Of a stretch of DNA of 64,000 nt, positions 26,256-37,586 are shown in pieces; position 1 is the stretch's first letter, and every line of letters begins with the position of its first letter. The stretch comes from Tabrizicola aquatica (lineage in GTDB: Bacteria; Pseudomonadota; Alphaproteobacteria; Rhodobacterales; Rhodobacteraceae), in NCBI RefSeq assembly GCF_002900975.1, contig NZ_PJON01000001.1, positions 1,364,001 to 1,428,000 on the forward strand, read 5' to 3'. A program made the translations under genes and the position numbers. Below the pieces are notes generated by a model, which worked only from the letters and a program-made list of their open reading frames with translations, had not been told where the DNA came from and made no database searches.

Positions 26256-28187
26256 ATGTCCCTGCCGAACGGATTCCTCGACGAGCTGCGCACCCGCGTC
26301 ACGCTTTCTTCCATCGTCGGAAGGAAGGTCACCTGGGACATGCGCAAGTCGAACATGGCCAAGGGCGATTTCTGGGCGCCTTGCCCGTTCCACCAGGAGA
26401 AATCGGCCAGCTTCCACGTCGATGACCGCAAGGGCTTTTACTACTGCTTCGGCTGCCACGCGAAGGGCGACGCCGTCACCTTCGTGAAAGAGTCCGAGAA
26501 CCTCGGCTTCATGGAAGCGGTCGAAATCCTGGCCCGTGAAGCCGGGATGCAGATGCCCGCCCGCGACCCCAAGGCGGCGGAGAGGGCCGATCGCCGGACC
26601 CAACTGCAGCAGGTGATGGACGAGGCCGTCAAGTTCTTCCGCCTGCAGCTGAAAACCAGCGCCGGGGCCGAGGCGCGCGCCTATCTGTCCCAGAAACGCC
26701 GCCTGAGCGAGGCCGCCTGGGACCGCTGGGACATCGGCTGGGCGCCGTCCAGCCGCCACGCCCTGAAGGATGCGCTGGCCGCCAAGGGCGTCGCGCCTGA
26801 CCTGATGGTCGCCTCGGGCCTGATCGCCAAGGGTGACGACGGCAGCCTCTACGACCGCTTCCGCGCGCGCATCATCTTTCCGATCCGCGACCCGCGCGGC
26901 CGGCCGATCAGCCTGGGCGGCCGCTCGCTCGACCCGAATGCGCAAGCCAAATACCTGAACGGCCCGGAAACCGAGTTGTTCGACAAGGGCCGCAGCCTTT
27001 TCAACCACTCCCCCGCGCGGGAAGCGGCGGGCAAGGGCAAGCCGCTGATCGTCGCCGAAGGCTACATGGACGTGATCGCCCTGTCCGAGGCCGGCTTCAC
27101 CGCCGCCATCGCCCCCCTTGGCACCGCCGTCACCGATGAGCAGTTGCGCATGATCTGGCGCATCGCGGACGAGCCGATCATCGCGCTTGATGGCGACAAC
27201 GCCGGCCTCAAGGCCGCGCAGCGGGTGATCGACCTGGCTCTCCCCCTGCTTGAGGCAGGCAAGGCCCTGCGCTTTGCGATCCTGCCCGGGGGCATGGACC
27301 CCGACGACCTGATCAAGGCGCAAGGCGCGCCCGCGATGCAGGCGGTGCTGGACCAGGCCCGGCCCATGGTCCAGCTTCTGTGGCAGCGCGAGACCGAGGG
27401 CCGCGTCTTCGACAGCCCCGAACGCCGGGCGGCCCTGGACAAGACCTTGCGCGGCCACCTGGCCCGCATCGCCGACCCCTCGATCCGCAGCCATTATGCC
27501 GAGGAGATGAAGCGTCTGCGGCTGGAGCTGTTCGGCACCGGCCAGGCCCGCCCCTTCCAGCCCGGGCCCTTCCGCCCCCGTGGCGGCAAGTTCGCCCCGC
27601 CGGGTGGCGCCCTGGCCACCACCCGCTCGTCCCTGCTGGCCCAGGCCCAGGGCGCGGTCGAAGAAAGCCTGCGTGAAGCGGTGATCCTGGCCACCCTGAT
27701 CCTGCACCCCGCGCTCATCCACCGGTTCGAATCCGCGCTGGAACGGCTGGACCTGACCGAAGCCGACCACGACCACCTGCGCCACCTGATCCTGACCGGC
27801 GCCGATTGCGCCGATCTGCACGCCCGCATCCGCGATACTGCGCCCGCGGCCCTTGACGCCCTGCTTCAGCGTCCCCATGTCGCCATCGCACCCCCGGTGC
27901 GAAACCGCGAGGACGACGATCTGGCTGCGCTTTGCCTGGCGGAAGAGTTGGCCAAGCTTGAAGCCCGCCGTGGCGCCCGACGCGAGATCGAAGATGCCAT
28001 GGAGGATTTCGAAGGCCTGCCCGACGAGGGACTGACCTGGCGCCTGACCAAGGCCGCCGAGGCGCGTCATCGCTCGGAACATGGGGCCGCCCGCGACAGT
28101 TCAGACCTGGGCGAAGACCGCACCGCACTGTCAAGACATCTGCAATCCCTGATCGATAGCCAGGTCTGGGTCAAGAAAAACCGCTGA
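26256..28187 (+). CDS. dnaG: DNA primase
   Basis: This 643-residue enzyme makes RNA primers for chromosome replication. The CHC2 zinc finger has Cys43, His46, Cys64 and Cys67. The Toprim core has the EGYMDVIAL motif at about 268-276 and LDGDNAG for metal binding. The C-terminal DnaB-interaction domain starts after the Pro/Gly-rich linker near 430-450. The start at 26256 matches family homology; upstream codons are repeat DNA. rpoD follows 77 bp later, a common alphaproteobacterial arrangement. Confidence 0.97.
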   Translation: MSLPNGFLDELRTRVTLSSIVGRKVTWDMRKSNMAKGDFWAPCPFHQEKSASFHVDDRKGFYYCFGCHAKGDAVTFVKESENLGFMEAVEILAREAGMQMPARDPKAAERADRRTQLQQVMDEAVKFFRLQLKTSAGAEARAYLSQKRRLSEAAWDRWDIGWAPSSRHALKDALAAKGVAPDLMVASGLIAKGDDGSLYDRFRARIIFPIRDPRGRPISLGGRSLDPNAQAKYLNGPETELFDKGRSLFNHSPAREAAGKGKPLIVAEGYMDVIALSEAGFTAAIAPLGTAVTDEQLRMIWRIADEPIIALDGDNAGLKAAQRVIDLALPLLEAGKALRFAILPGGMDPDDLIKAQGAPAMQAVLDQARPMVQLLWQRETEGRVFDSPERRAALDKTLRGHLARIADPSIRSHYAEEMKRLRLELFGTGQARPFQPGPFRPRGGKFAPPGGALATTRSSLLAQAQGAVEESLREAVILATLILHPALIHRFESALERLDLTEADHDHLRHLILTGADCADLHARIRDTAPAALDALLQRPHVAIAPPVRNREDDDLAALCLAEELAKLEARRGARREIEDAMEDFEGLPDEGLTWRLTKAAEARHRSEHGAARDSSDLGEDRTALSRHLQSLIDSQVWVKKNR

Positions 28188-28264
28188 TTCGGCCTTTCAA
28201 CTGGTCTGATTCGCGTTATTGATTCGACCAAGCCTCGCCCGATTCGCGCCCCTTAGGAGATTCC

Positions 28265-30252
<1,988 letters not shown>

Positions 30253-30256
<4 letters not shown>

Positions 30257-30849
30257 CACGCGACAAATGGGCCCTTTTGGGAGTGGGACTGGTGCTGCTG
30301 GCACCAGTCCTTCTGCTTTCCAGAAAGTACGTCCACTTCCTGCCTGCCCCCTGGTGGCAGGATACGGCCTTCACACCATCGCTGATCCTCGCGATCCTGC
30401 TGCCCGCCGTCTGGCTGATCCGCCGGCTTGGCGAGGCTGACGGCCCCAGCCGCTCCCCCTCTGGTCTTCCAGACAACTTCTGGGTCTTCAGGATCCTCCC
30501 GGCCTTTGCCGTCTTCGGGCTGATCTTCATCACCGGCTACATCACCCTGCCCGGCGTTGCGGCACTGGCCCTTGGCGGCCCCATCACCCAGCAAGTCACC
30601 GCGCAGATGAACTTCGTCGGCAGCGTCGACGCACCCTCAAGCGGCTGCCGCTACAAGGCGGTGATCGCCGACCGGATGGACAGTCTTTATGGCCGGCTGT
30701 GCTTTGACAGCCGGGAAGACAAGACGGCGGCTCGTTCAATGGGGCCGAAAGCCATCATCGACCTGCACGGCTGGGGCAACAGCTTCGGTATCTATTACAC
30801 CGCCACCACCCCGGTCGGCCCGGCCGGTCCCCAGCCCTACATCCCCTGA
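30253..30849 (+). CDS. Membrane protein of unknown function coupled to rpoD
   Basis: This 198-residue protein has three hydrophobic segments (about 7-23, 43-58 and 83-105) and a C-terminal periplasmic-type domain with two cysteines (CRYKAVIAD and LCFDSRED). It begins with GTG inside the rpoD stop (GTGA), so translation is probably coupled. I do not recognise a family. Its end overlaps the convergent rhodanese gene by 13 bp. Confidence 0.6.
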
Positions 30850-31229
30850 TCCAGCGGCTCCTCCACCGGCCCGCCGCCCTCTTTCCAGTCCTTCAGCCCG
30901 CCCAGGTTGTACACGGTCTGAAACCCCATCTCCTGCAACAGCTTCCCCGCCAGCGCCGCCCGCCCGCCCGAGGCACAGTGCAGGATCACCGGCCGGTCCT
31001 TGCGCAACGCGGGGTCGTGATAGGGCGACTCGGGGTCCGCCCGGAACTCCAGCATCCCGCGCGGGATGTGGTGCGAGCCTTCGGCGCGGCCGGTCTTGTC
31101 CAGCTCTGGCGCATCGCGGATGTCCAGCAGCAGCGCATCCTTCTCGGCCATCATCGCCCGCGCGGCTTCGGTGTCGATCCGCAGAACCTCGGCATTGGCA
31201 CTGGCAAGCATGTCCTTGACCGTTTTCAT
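30837..31229 (-). CDS. Rhodanese-domain sulfurtransferase
   Basis: This 130-residue single-domain rhodanese has the DIRDAPELDKTGRAEGSHHIPRG motif (36-58) and the active-site loop HCASGGR with Cys85, which carries the persulfide. It is cytoplasmic, with no signal peptide. The partner is unknown. The gene is convergent with the membrane protein after rpoD. Confidence 0.9.
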   Translation of the reverse strand: MKTVKDMLASANAEVLRIDTEAARAMMAEKDALLLDIRDAPELDKTGRAEGSHHIPRGMLEFRADPESPYHDPALRKDRPVILHCASGGRAALAGKLLQEMGFQTVYNLGGLKDWKEGGGPVEEPLDQGM

Positions 31230-31361
31230 CTGATGCTCCTACCCGTTGACCAGGCCGCCAGCATGCGCCCGACCCCCGCCCCACGGCAAGCCGGCATCGC
31301 GCCTTTCCCTACCTTGCGCGCCGGTTCCCGCCGCCGCACACTCGGGCCAAAGGAACCCAGC

Positions 31362-31832
31362 ATGCGCACAGCCCTTCTCCTCACCCTCCTCGCCGCCCCC
31401 GCACACGCGGCCTGCCAGGGCGACGAGGCTTTCTCCTGCCAGATCGGCGCCAAGACCCTGCAGGTCTGCTACTGGAAGGGCATGCTGACCTACAGCTTCG
31501 GACCCGAGGGCAAGCCGGACCTCTTCCTGAACGAACGGCTGGAGACCGTGGCCTTCACCCCCTGGCCCGGCATCGGCTCCTCCTTGTGGGAAACCGTGGC
31601 CTTCCAGAACGACGGCTATACCTACGAGGTCTGGACCAGCGTCGAACGCGACCCCGAGGCGACCGAACCACGCTCGGGCGGGGTTCGCGTCCTGCAGGGT
31701 GACCAGACCGTCGCTGACCTGATCTGCGACCGCGGGACCGCCACGCCGATGGATACGCTCTACGACCTCAAGGCCGGGATCGGCCAGTGCTGGGACATGA
31801 ACGCGCAGGCCTGGACCACGACCTGCAACTGA
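31362..31832 (+). CDS. Secreted protein of unknown function
   Basis: This 156-residue protein has a signal peptide (MRTALLLTLLAAPAHA, cleavage before ACQG) and six cysteines in the mature part, suggesting disulfides in the periplasm. Beta-rich segments such as LQVCYWKGMLTYSFG and GYTYEVWTSVERD follow. The ATG at 31362 is preceded by AAAGGAAC. I do not recognise a family. Confidence 0.7.
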   Translation: MRTALLLTLLAAPAHAACQGDEAFSCQIGAKTLQVCYWKGMLTYSFGPEGKPDLFLNERLETVAFTPWPGIGSSLWETVAFQNDGYTYEVWTSVERDPEATEPRSGGVRVLQGDQTVADLICDRGTATPMDTLYDLKAGIGQCWDMNAQAWTTTCN

Positions 31833-31982
31833 TCTGAGTCCGCGCCGCCACACCCCTGCCCCCATATCCAGTGGCCTGAATATAGCCCTTCCCCAAATCC
31901 AAGCCCCTGCCCTATAGTCTGTGGCAGGGACCGGGGGGAACACCCGGCCTTGAGGCAGGAAAACCATAGCAAGGAGGGGCCG

Positions 31983-32450
31983 ATGCGCTGCCCATTCTGC
32001 GGCAACATCGACACGCAGGTGAAGGATTCACGCCCGGCCGAGGATCACGTCTCGATCCGCCGGCGTCGGTTCTGTCCGGCCTGCGGCGGCCGCTTCACCA
32101 CCTATGAACGCGTCCAGTTGCGTGACCTTGTGGTCATCAAATCCTCGGGCAAGCGCGAGGATTTCGACCGCACCAAGCTGGAACGCTCGATCCGCATCGC
32201 GATGCAGAAGCGGCCGATCGACCCGGAACGCATCGACCAGATGATCAGCGGCATCGTGCGGCGGCTGGAATCCTTGGGCGATACCGACATCCAGTCCAAG
32301 CAGATCGGCGAGATCGTGATGGAGTCGCTGGCCCGGATCGACACCGTCGCCTACGTCCGTTTCGCCAGCGTTTACAAGAACTTCCAGGCGGCGGACGACT
32401 TTGACCGCTTCGTCAGCGAACTCCGGCCCGCCCCGGCCACCGAAGAGTGA
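31983..32450 (+). CDS. nrdR: Transcriptional repressor NrdR
   Basis: This 155-residue regulator of ribonucleotide reductase genes has an N-terminal zinc ribbon (Cys3, Cys6, Cys31 and Cys34) followed by an ATP-cone domain ([21 protein letters not shown], about 49-69) that senses ATP/dATP. The ATG at 31983 follows GGAGG. It overlaps ribD by 4 bp, the usual nrdR-ribD pair of alphaproteobacteria. Confidence 0.97.
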   Translation: MRCPFCGNIDTQVKDSRPAEDHVSIRRRRFCPACGGRFTTYERVQLRDLVVIKSSGKREDFDRTKLERSIRIAMQKRPIDPERIDQMISGIVRRLESLGDTDIQSKQIGEIVMESLARIDTVAYVRFASVYKNFQAADDFDRFVSELRPAPATEE

Positions 32451-33553
32451 GCGACCCCGCCCAGGATCGGGCCCATATGGCCCACGCCCTGCGCCTTGCG
32501 GCGCGGGGTCTTGGCAATGTCTGGCCGAACCCGGCCGTCGGTTGCGTTCTGGTTCGTGACGGCGTGATCGTCGGTCGCGGCTGGACCCAGCCGGGCGGCC
32601 GCCCCCATGCCGAGGTCCGCGCCTTGGAACAGGCCGGGCCCCTGGCCGAGGGTGCCACCGCCTATGTCACTCTCGAACCCTGCGCGCACCACGGCCAGAC
32701 TCCGCCCTGCGTGAATGCCTTGATCGCGGCCAAGGTGGCCCGTGTCGTCACGGCGCTGACCGACCCCGATCCCCGTGTATCGGGCCAGGGCCATTTCATT
32801 CTCCGCGTTGCCGGCATCGCCGTCACAGAAGGCGTGCTGGAAACCGATGCCACCGCTCTCAACGCCGGCTTCCTGAAACGGGTGACCCAACGCCTCCCCT
32901 TCGTCACCCTGAAACTCGCCGCCTCCCTCGACGGCCGCACCGCCACCGCCACAGGCGAGTCCCGCTGGATCACCGGCCCCGAAGCCCGCCGCAAAGTCCA
33001 CGCCATGCGCCTGAGCCACGACGCCGTCATGGTCGGCTCCGGCACCGCGCTGGCCGACGACCCCGACCTCACCGTCCGCGACATGGGCGCAGTGAGGCAA
33101 CCCGTCCGCATCGTCTTGGACCGCAGCCTCAAACATTCCCCCGAAAGCCGCTTGGGCCGCACCGCCAAGGACCACCCGGTCTGGCTCCTCCACGGCCCCA
33201 ACGCCCCCGAACCGGCCCGCAAGGCATGGCTGGCGACAGGAGCGACGCTACTTGAGATCTCTGAAACCAACGGCCACCTCGACCTGCAAGCCGCCCTGCA
33301 AGCACTGGCCCAGAAAGGCCTCACCCGCATCCTAAGCGAAGGCGGCGCGACGGTTGCAGCGGCGCTGGTGAAGGCGGGGCTGGTGGATGAATTGGCGTTG
33401 TTCAGTGGGGGGGTACTGATCGGATCAGAGGGTCATTCGTCATTGGGGCCACTTTCGCTTCTGAAGTTGGGAGAAGCCCACCGACCTGTCCTGCGTGAGG
33501 CTGCGGCACTGGGGCAAGACACCCTGTCCCGCTGGGCTTTTACCCATTCCTGA
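32447..33553 (+). CDS. ribD: Bifunctional riboflavin biosynthesis deaminase/reductase RibD
   Basis: This 368-residue two-domain enzyme catalyses the second and third steps of riboflavin synthesis. The deaminase domain has GGRPHAEV and [12 protein letters not shown] (zinc ligands). The reductase domain begins near [24 protein letters not shown] and ends in [20 protein letters not shown]. It starts at a GTG overlapping the nrdR stop; an ATG at 32477 is an alternative. No FMN riboswitch is visible, as expected inside an operon. Confidence 0.95.
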   Translation: MSDPAQDRAHMAHALRLAARGLGNVWPNPAVGCVLVRDGVIVGRGWTQPGGRPHAEVRALEQAGPLAEGATAYVTLEPCAHHGQTPPCVNALIAAKVARVVTALTDPDPRVSGQGHFILRVAGIAVTEGVLETDATALNAGFLKRVTQRLPFVTLKLAASLDGRTATATGESRWITGPEARRKVHAMRLSHDAVMVGSGTALADDPDLTVRDMGAVRQPVRIVLDRSLKHSPESRLGRTAKDHPVWLLHGPNAPEPARKAWLATGATLLEISETNGHLDLQAALQALAQKGLTRILSEGGATVAAALVKAGLVDELALFSGGVLIGSEGHSSLGPLSLLKLGEAHRPVLREAAALGQDTLSRWAFTHS

Positions 33554-33584
33554 GCGAACCGTAAGCCGATTCAGGTTGGGTTCA

Positions 33585-33773
33585 TTACTCGATCCGCGCC
33601 CTGATCCAGGCCCACAGCCTATCCCCAAGAAATATGATGAATAGGACAATAGCCGAATTTAAGAAGTCACTGCGGTCTCTGAATGGATCGTAATCTGCAT
33701 CCAGGAAGGCTATTCCGAACAGAATAACCCCCACGGTTATCCTTAACTTGAGAGTTGCCCGATATCCAGTCAT
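33585..33773 (-). CDS. Small membrane protein, low-GC, unknown
   Basis: This possible 62-residue protein starts MTGYRATLKLRITVGVIL, has two hydrophobic segments (about 9-21 and 37-51) and ends in a basic WAWIRARIE tail. A GGGAG ribosome-binding site precedes the ATG. The base composition is lower in GC than neighbouring genes, which hints at acquisition or decay. No family is recognised. Confidence 0.45.
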   Translation of the reverse strand: MTGYRATLKLRITVGVILFGIAFLDADYDPFRDRSDFLNSAIVLFIIFLGDRLWAWIRARIE

Positions 33774-33947
33774 CGCAACTCCCAATGAACGGACGACCCG
33801 ATCATAGGGTACCCACCGCACCGTCCTGCGCGATCACCAAACGCTCCGCCCCCCGTGGGCAGGGGATGGGGGTGGGGCACCCCCGGCCCATGACCGGAAA
33901 TGCCGCCCATCGTCTGGACACATGCCAGACGCTTGACCCCGCTAACC

Positions 33948-34376
33948 TCACCAATGCCCGGTGTTGCCCATGCTCAGCCAAGGCTCCGCCGGCTCCTTCG
34001 CCCCACCCGCCTGCAGCAACTCCACCGACACGTTGTCCGGCGAGCGTACAAACGCCATCCGCCCATCCCGCGGCGGCCGGTTGATCAGCACCCCGTTCGC
34101 CTGCAGATGCGCGCAGGTCGCATAGATGTCGTCCACCTCATAGGCCAGGTGCCCGAAGTGCCGCCCGTCCGACGGCAGCCCCTCGTCGCCGTCCCAGTTG
34201 TAGGTCAGCTCCACAGGGCACTCCGGCTGGCCGGGCGGTGCCATGAACACCAGCGTGAACCGCCCCCCCTCGTTGTCATAGCGCCGCGTCTCCTCCAGCC
34301 CCAACAGCCGGTAGAACGCCATCGACGCCTCCAGATCCTTCACGCGCACCATCGTGTGCAGGTACTTGATCCCCAT
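33948..34376 (-). CDS. gloA: Lactoylglutathione lyase (glyoxalase I)
   Basis: This 142-residue VOC enzyme isomerises the methylglyoxal-glutathione adduct to S-lactoylglutathione. Metal ligands match the family: His7 (YLHTMVRV), Glu56 (PVELTYN), His76 (FGHLAYEVDD) and Glu119 (SVELLQ). The ATG at 34376 has a good GGAGG-type ribosome-binding site. The frame stays open far upstream only as an antisense shadow of thyX. Confidence 0.94.
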   Translation of the reverse strand: MGIKYLHTMVRVKDLEASMAFYRLLGLEETRRYDNEGGRFTLVFMAPPGQPECPVELTYNWDGDEGLPSDGRHFGHLAYEVDDIYATCAHLQANGVLINRPPRDGRMAFVRSPDNVSVELLQAGGAKEPAEPWLSMGNTGHW

Positions 34377-34460
34377 CTCATCCTCCATCCATCTAGCGAG
34401 TATCACCCGCCCTGACCCCAAGTTATAGTAGACCCCGACTCGCCACAACCGGAGGCCCCG

Positions 34461-35366
34461 ATGCCCCTCACCCCCGACCAGCTCGCCGAGATTCAGGCCG
34501 CACGGGCCACCCCCCGCCCCACCCTCCGCGCCGTTTCCGAAGGGATGGAGGCCCATCTCTACCGCGCCCACCCCGTGCTTGACCACGGCTTCATCCGCGT
34601 CATCGACTACATGGGCGACGATGCGGCCATCGTCCAGGCCGCCCGCGTCAGCTACGGCGCCGGCACCAAGCACGTCCAGAACGATGAGGGCCTGATCCGC
34701 TACCTGATGCGCCACTGGCACTCCACCCCGTTCGAGATGTGCGAGGTCAAGCTCCACGTCAAACTGCCCGTCTTCGTCGCCCGCCAGTGGATCCGCCACC
34801 GCACCGCCAACGTCAACGAATACTCCGCCCGCTACTCGATCCTGGACCGGGAGTTCTACATCCCCGCCCCCGAACACCTCGCCGCCCAGTCCACCGTCAA
34901 CAACCAGGGCCGGGGCGAGGTGCTGACCGGCGAAGAAGCCGCCCGCGTCCTCGACCTCCTCAAATCCGACGCCAACCGCGCCTATGACCATTACGAGGCG
35001 ATGCTGTCGCAGGACGGCCAGCAGGGCCTCGCCCGAGAGCTTGCCCGCATGAACCTCCCCGCCAACATCTACACCCAGTGGTACTGGAAGGTCGACCTGC
35101 ACAACCTCTTCCACTTCCTCCGCCTCCGCGCCGACCCCCACGCCCAATACGAAATCCGCGTCTACGCCGAGGCGATTGCGGCCTGTGTGAAGGACTGGGT
35201 CCCCCTGGCCTACGGGGCATTCGAGGACTACCGGATGGGGGGAGTGACGCTCTCCTCCAAGGCGATTTCCGCCTTGAAACGAAGGCTTGCTGGTGAGACC
35301 GTGAGCCAGGAAGACTCCGGCATGTCGAAGGGTGAATGGCGGGAGTTTGTGGAGGTTTGGGGGTAA
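34461..35366 (+). CDS. thyX: FAD-dependent thymidylate synthase
   Basis: This 301-residue flavoenzyme makes dTMP from dUMP using methylene-THF and NADPH. The diagnostic ThyX motif [14 protein letters not shown] is at residues 112-125. A C-terminal segment ([21 protein letters not shown]) is typical of alphaproteobacterial members. The low-GC DUF262 gene begins only 6 bp after its stop, so the natural 3' end of the thyX unit appears to have been replaced. Confidence 0.97.
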   Translation: MPLTPDQLAEIQAARATPRPTLRAVSEGMEAHLYRAHPVLDHGFIRVIDYMGDDAAIVQAARVSYGAGTKHVQNDEGLIRYLMRHWHSTPFEMCEVKLHVKLPVFVARQWIRHRTANVNEYSARYSILDREFYIPAPEHLAAQSTVNNQGRGEVLTGEEAARVLDLLKSDANRAYDHYEAMLSQDGQQGLARELARMNLPANIYTQWYWKVDLHNLFHFLRLRADPHAQYEIRVYAEAIAACVKDWVPLAYGAFEDYRMGGVTLSSKAISALKRRLAGETVSQEDSGMSKGEWREFVEVWG

Positions 35367-35372
35367 AAAGAT

Positions 35373-36983
35373 ATGGATGCAGCTATCAGAGATCCGAAAC
35401 CATCCGTCGAAAGAATTGAAGAGCTCGCAAGACGAATTATTGAGAGCGACATACTCTTGCCGAAGTTTCAACGAGATTTCGTGTGGAACCGCGCCCAGAT
35501 AATCGACCTCTTCGACTCAATTTCCAAGAATTACCCAATCGGAAGCATTCTTCTGTGGCTCAGTAAACAGAAACTTCGTTCAGAGGTGAACATTGCTGGC
35601 CTTCCATTCAAGGAAAGACCTGATGAGTATCCAGTAAATTATCTGCTTGATGGCCAACAACGTCTTTCCTGTATTTGCGGCGCTCTTTTTTGGAAACCTG
35701 TGCACGGTGACGAAGATAGTGTTTGGAATATTGCATATGACTTGAAGACAAAGAAGTTCATTCATCTTTCAACAACAGATGAGCCGCCAGTACATCAAAT
35801 TCGCCTAAATAAGTTTCCCGATGCCTCAAAATATTTCGCACATGTCGCAAGTTTGCAGCAAGCTGGGGAAGCAGGTCTCGCCACAGAAGCGGAGCGATTT
35901 TTTGCTTTGCTCAAAAGCTACTCGATCGCTTCAGTAACTTTGCATGATATGCCAATTGAAGATGTGGCACCGATTTTTGAAAGAATCAACAGCACTGGCA
36001 CGAAGCTAACAATTGTAGACCTCATGCGTGCGGCGACTTGGAGTGAAGAGTTTGACTTAGTTGATACCATCGACCAACAGGTTCTAGAAGCCGTTTCAGG
36101 CAAAGGGTTTGAAACCATTGATCGTCGAGCGGTATTGAGGGTAATGTCGTCAGCCTCGGGATTTTCGTTCAGTACAAGTGGAATTGACAAGCTTCGCGAC
36201 CGTACAGCTGATCAATTGAAGGCCGCCGCTGATTCTACGGTCACAGCGTTTAAGCTAGCTACGGACTTCCTTCATGACCAGCTAAAGATTCCGAATGCTG
36301 AAGTTGTTCCTTATGTGAACCAAATTGTCGTGATGGCTGAACTTTTTCGCAGAAAACAGACTCTAAGTGCACAAGAGGTAAACGCGCTTAAGCACTGGTT
36401 TTGGAGGACTACACTCTCGACCTATTTCAGTGGCTGGAGTTCCGGCCAAATGGACATGGATTTGCAGAAGATTGAAGAATTTACTTCGGGAGGATCAAAG
36501 GAGCTAGACATTGGCTCTGGGACTCCACCGAGTTCTATTTGGAAGAGTCGATCATTCCGAGCAAATACCTCGCTTTCGAAATTACTTGGCTTGCTACTTA
36601 CCCAGCATGATCCGCGTGATCTTGTTTCTGGTCAGAAGGTGAAGTTGGCCCAAGCGCTGGCTTGGCAGAACAATCGTGAATTTCATCACATCTTTCCTCA
36701 AGCGTTTCTGAAAGAGCGTGGATTTCATCCCCCGGAGATAAACTCCTTGAGCAATTTTGCTCTGCTGTCCTCGGTGTCCAACAAAACAATCTCCGACCAA
36801 GCTCCGTCTCAATACATCCGAGATTGTGAGAAGCGGATTGGTGCCGATTTTGCTGAGGTGTTGGCCTCAAACCTTATCTCGCCAGCGGCTTTTGATCACC
36901 TGCTGGCAGATGACTTCCGAGCCTTTCGAAACCAACGTTCCGAAGATCTTCATGCAGCTGCTTTGAAGCTTTGTGGATACTAA
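35373..36983 (+). CDS. DUF262/HNH (GmrSD-like) putative defence nuclease
   Basis: This 536-residue protein has an N-terminal DUF262 (ParB/Srx-like) domain with PKFQRDFVW (30-38), YPIGSILLW (54-62) and the DGQQR motif (93-97) that in GmrS-type enzymes is tied to nucleotide hydrolysis. A C-terminal HNH-like DUF1524 region has REFHHIFP (His438 and His439) followed by NSLSNFALL (Asn457, Asn461). This is the single-chain layout of GmrSD/BrxU-like modification-dependent restriction proteins. Base composition is clearly lower in GC than its neighbours (28 of 60 GC in 36241-36300 against 40 of 60 in 34741-34800), suggesting recent transfer. Activity is inferred, not shown. Confidence 0.85.
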   Translation: MDAAIRDPKPSVERIEELARRIIESDILLPKFQRDFVWNRAQIIDLFDSISKNYPIGSILLWLSKQKLRSEVNIAGLPFKERPDEYPVNYLLDGQQRLSCICGALFWKPVHGDEDSVWNIAYDLKTKKFIHLSTTDEPPVHQIRLNKFPDASKYFAHVASLQQAGEAGLATEAERFFALLKSYSIASVTLHDMPIEDVAPIFERINSTGTKLTIVDLMRAATWSEEFDLVDTIDQQVLEAVSGKGFETIDRRAVLRVMSSASGFSFSTSGIDKLRDRTADQLKAAADSTVTAFKLATDFLHDQLKIPNAEVVPYVNQIVVMAELFRRKQTLSAQEVNALKHWFWRTTLSTYFSGWSSGQMDMDLQKIEEFTSGGSKELDIGSGTPPSSIWKSRSFRANTSLSKLLGLLLTQHDPRDLVSGQKVKLAQALAWQNNREFHHIFPQAFLKERGFHPPEINSLSNFALLSSVSNKTISDQAPSQYIRDCEKRIGADFAEVLASNLISPAAFDHLLADDFRAFRNQRSEDLHAAALKLCGY

Positions 36984-37094
36984 ACCCACCGCCAGCCCGG
37001 CCCTCGCAACCCCACCCGGCCCATCACCCCTGAAAACAGTCCACCGGACCGCTGTCGCCCCAAACGCAGGGGCGCGCGGTGCCGGTGCTCACTT

Positions 37095-37123
37095 TTGCCA
37101 AAACCCACATTCTAATATACATT
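37095..37123 (+). promoter_or_regulatory. Putative promoter of the antitoxin gene
   Basis: TTGCCA (37095-37100) and TACATT (37118-37123) are spaced 17 bp in an AT-rich patch that ends about 28 bp before the GTG start of the antitoxin-like gene. The rest of the 167-bp gap after the DUF262 gene is GC-rich and shows no gene. Confidence 0.4.
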
Positions 37124-37150
37124 TCACTTCATATCACAGGACATCACCAA

Positions 37151-37378
37151 GTGACCCACCTCCTCACCCGCCAGATCGCCACGATCACCGAACTCCGCGA
37201 ACCGCACAAAGTCCTCGCGCGGGCGAAGGGAGAGCCTGTGGCAATCCTGAAGAACTCCGAAGTCGCGGCCTATTTGATCCCCGCCGAACTCGCCCACCCC
37301 GAATGGGCTGACCCGACGCACCCGGGCTACGACTCCTTCGACGAGCTTTTCGCAGCCCTCAACGCCCGGGAGACCTGA
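37151..37378 (+). CDS. Orphan Phd/YefM-type antitoxin
   Basis: This 75-residue protein resembles the N-terminal DNA-binding half of Phd/YefM/StbD antitoxins (LTRQIATITELREPHKVLAR, then AKGEPVAILKNSEVAAYLIPAE) with an acidic toxin-binding tail. I chose the GTG at 37151; an upstream ATG at 37079 would add an unrelated hydrophobic stretch. No RelE/ParE-type toxin follows; only a short frame remnant (37375-37476) is seen. It may be a solitary regulator or what is left of a toxin-antitoxin pair. Confidence 0.7.
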   Translation: MTHLLTRQIATITELREPHKVLARAKGEPVAILKNSEVAAYLIPAELAHPEWADPTHPGYDSFDELFAALNARET

Positions 37379-37476
37379 CCGAAGAAATCGGCCAGATCAT
37401 CATCCGCTGCGCTCAAGGGCTGATGGAGGATGGCGACCTTGCCAACTGGCTTCGCGACAAGGCGAAGGCTGGCTAA
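37375..37476 (+). pseudogene. Possible gene remnant after the antitoxin
   Basis: A frame without ATG, GTG or TTG start runs on from the antitoxin end and encodes LTEEIGQIIIRC...NWLRDKAKAG before TAA. The residue make-up is protein-like, and it could be the tail of a lost partner gene or a frame-shifted C-terminus. The rest of the 208-bp gap to the next gene holds only a palindrome at 37553-37567. Confidence 0.3.
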
Positions 37477-37552
37477 CGGGGCATTAACCACCGCCTTAAC
37501 AAACCCCTAACGCCCACGACCAACCCATTGGACCCGAACGACAATCCCAAAA

Positions 37553-37567
37553 TGTCCACCGTGGACA
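37553..37567. promoter_or_regulatory. Perfect palindrome TGTCCAC-C-GTGGACA
   Basis: A perfect 7-1-7 inverted repeat lies 19 bp beyond the stop codon of the peptidoglycan-binding protein gene on the minus strand. A related half (AGTCCACCGGAC) occurs near 37037. It could be an operator or a compact transcript-end signal; nothing nearby decides. Confidence 0.4.
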
Positions 37568-37586
37568 GAGGTCCTTGCGGCCCCCG

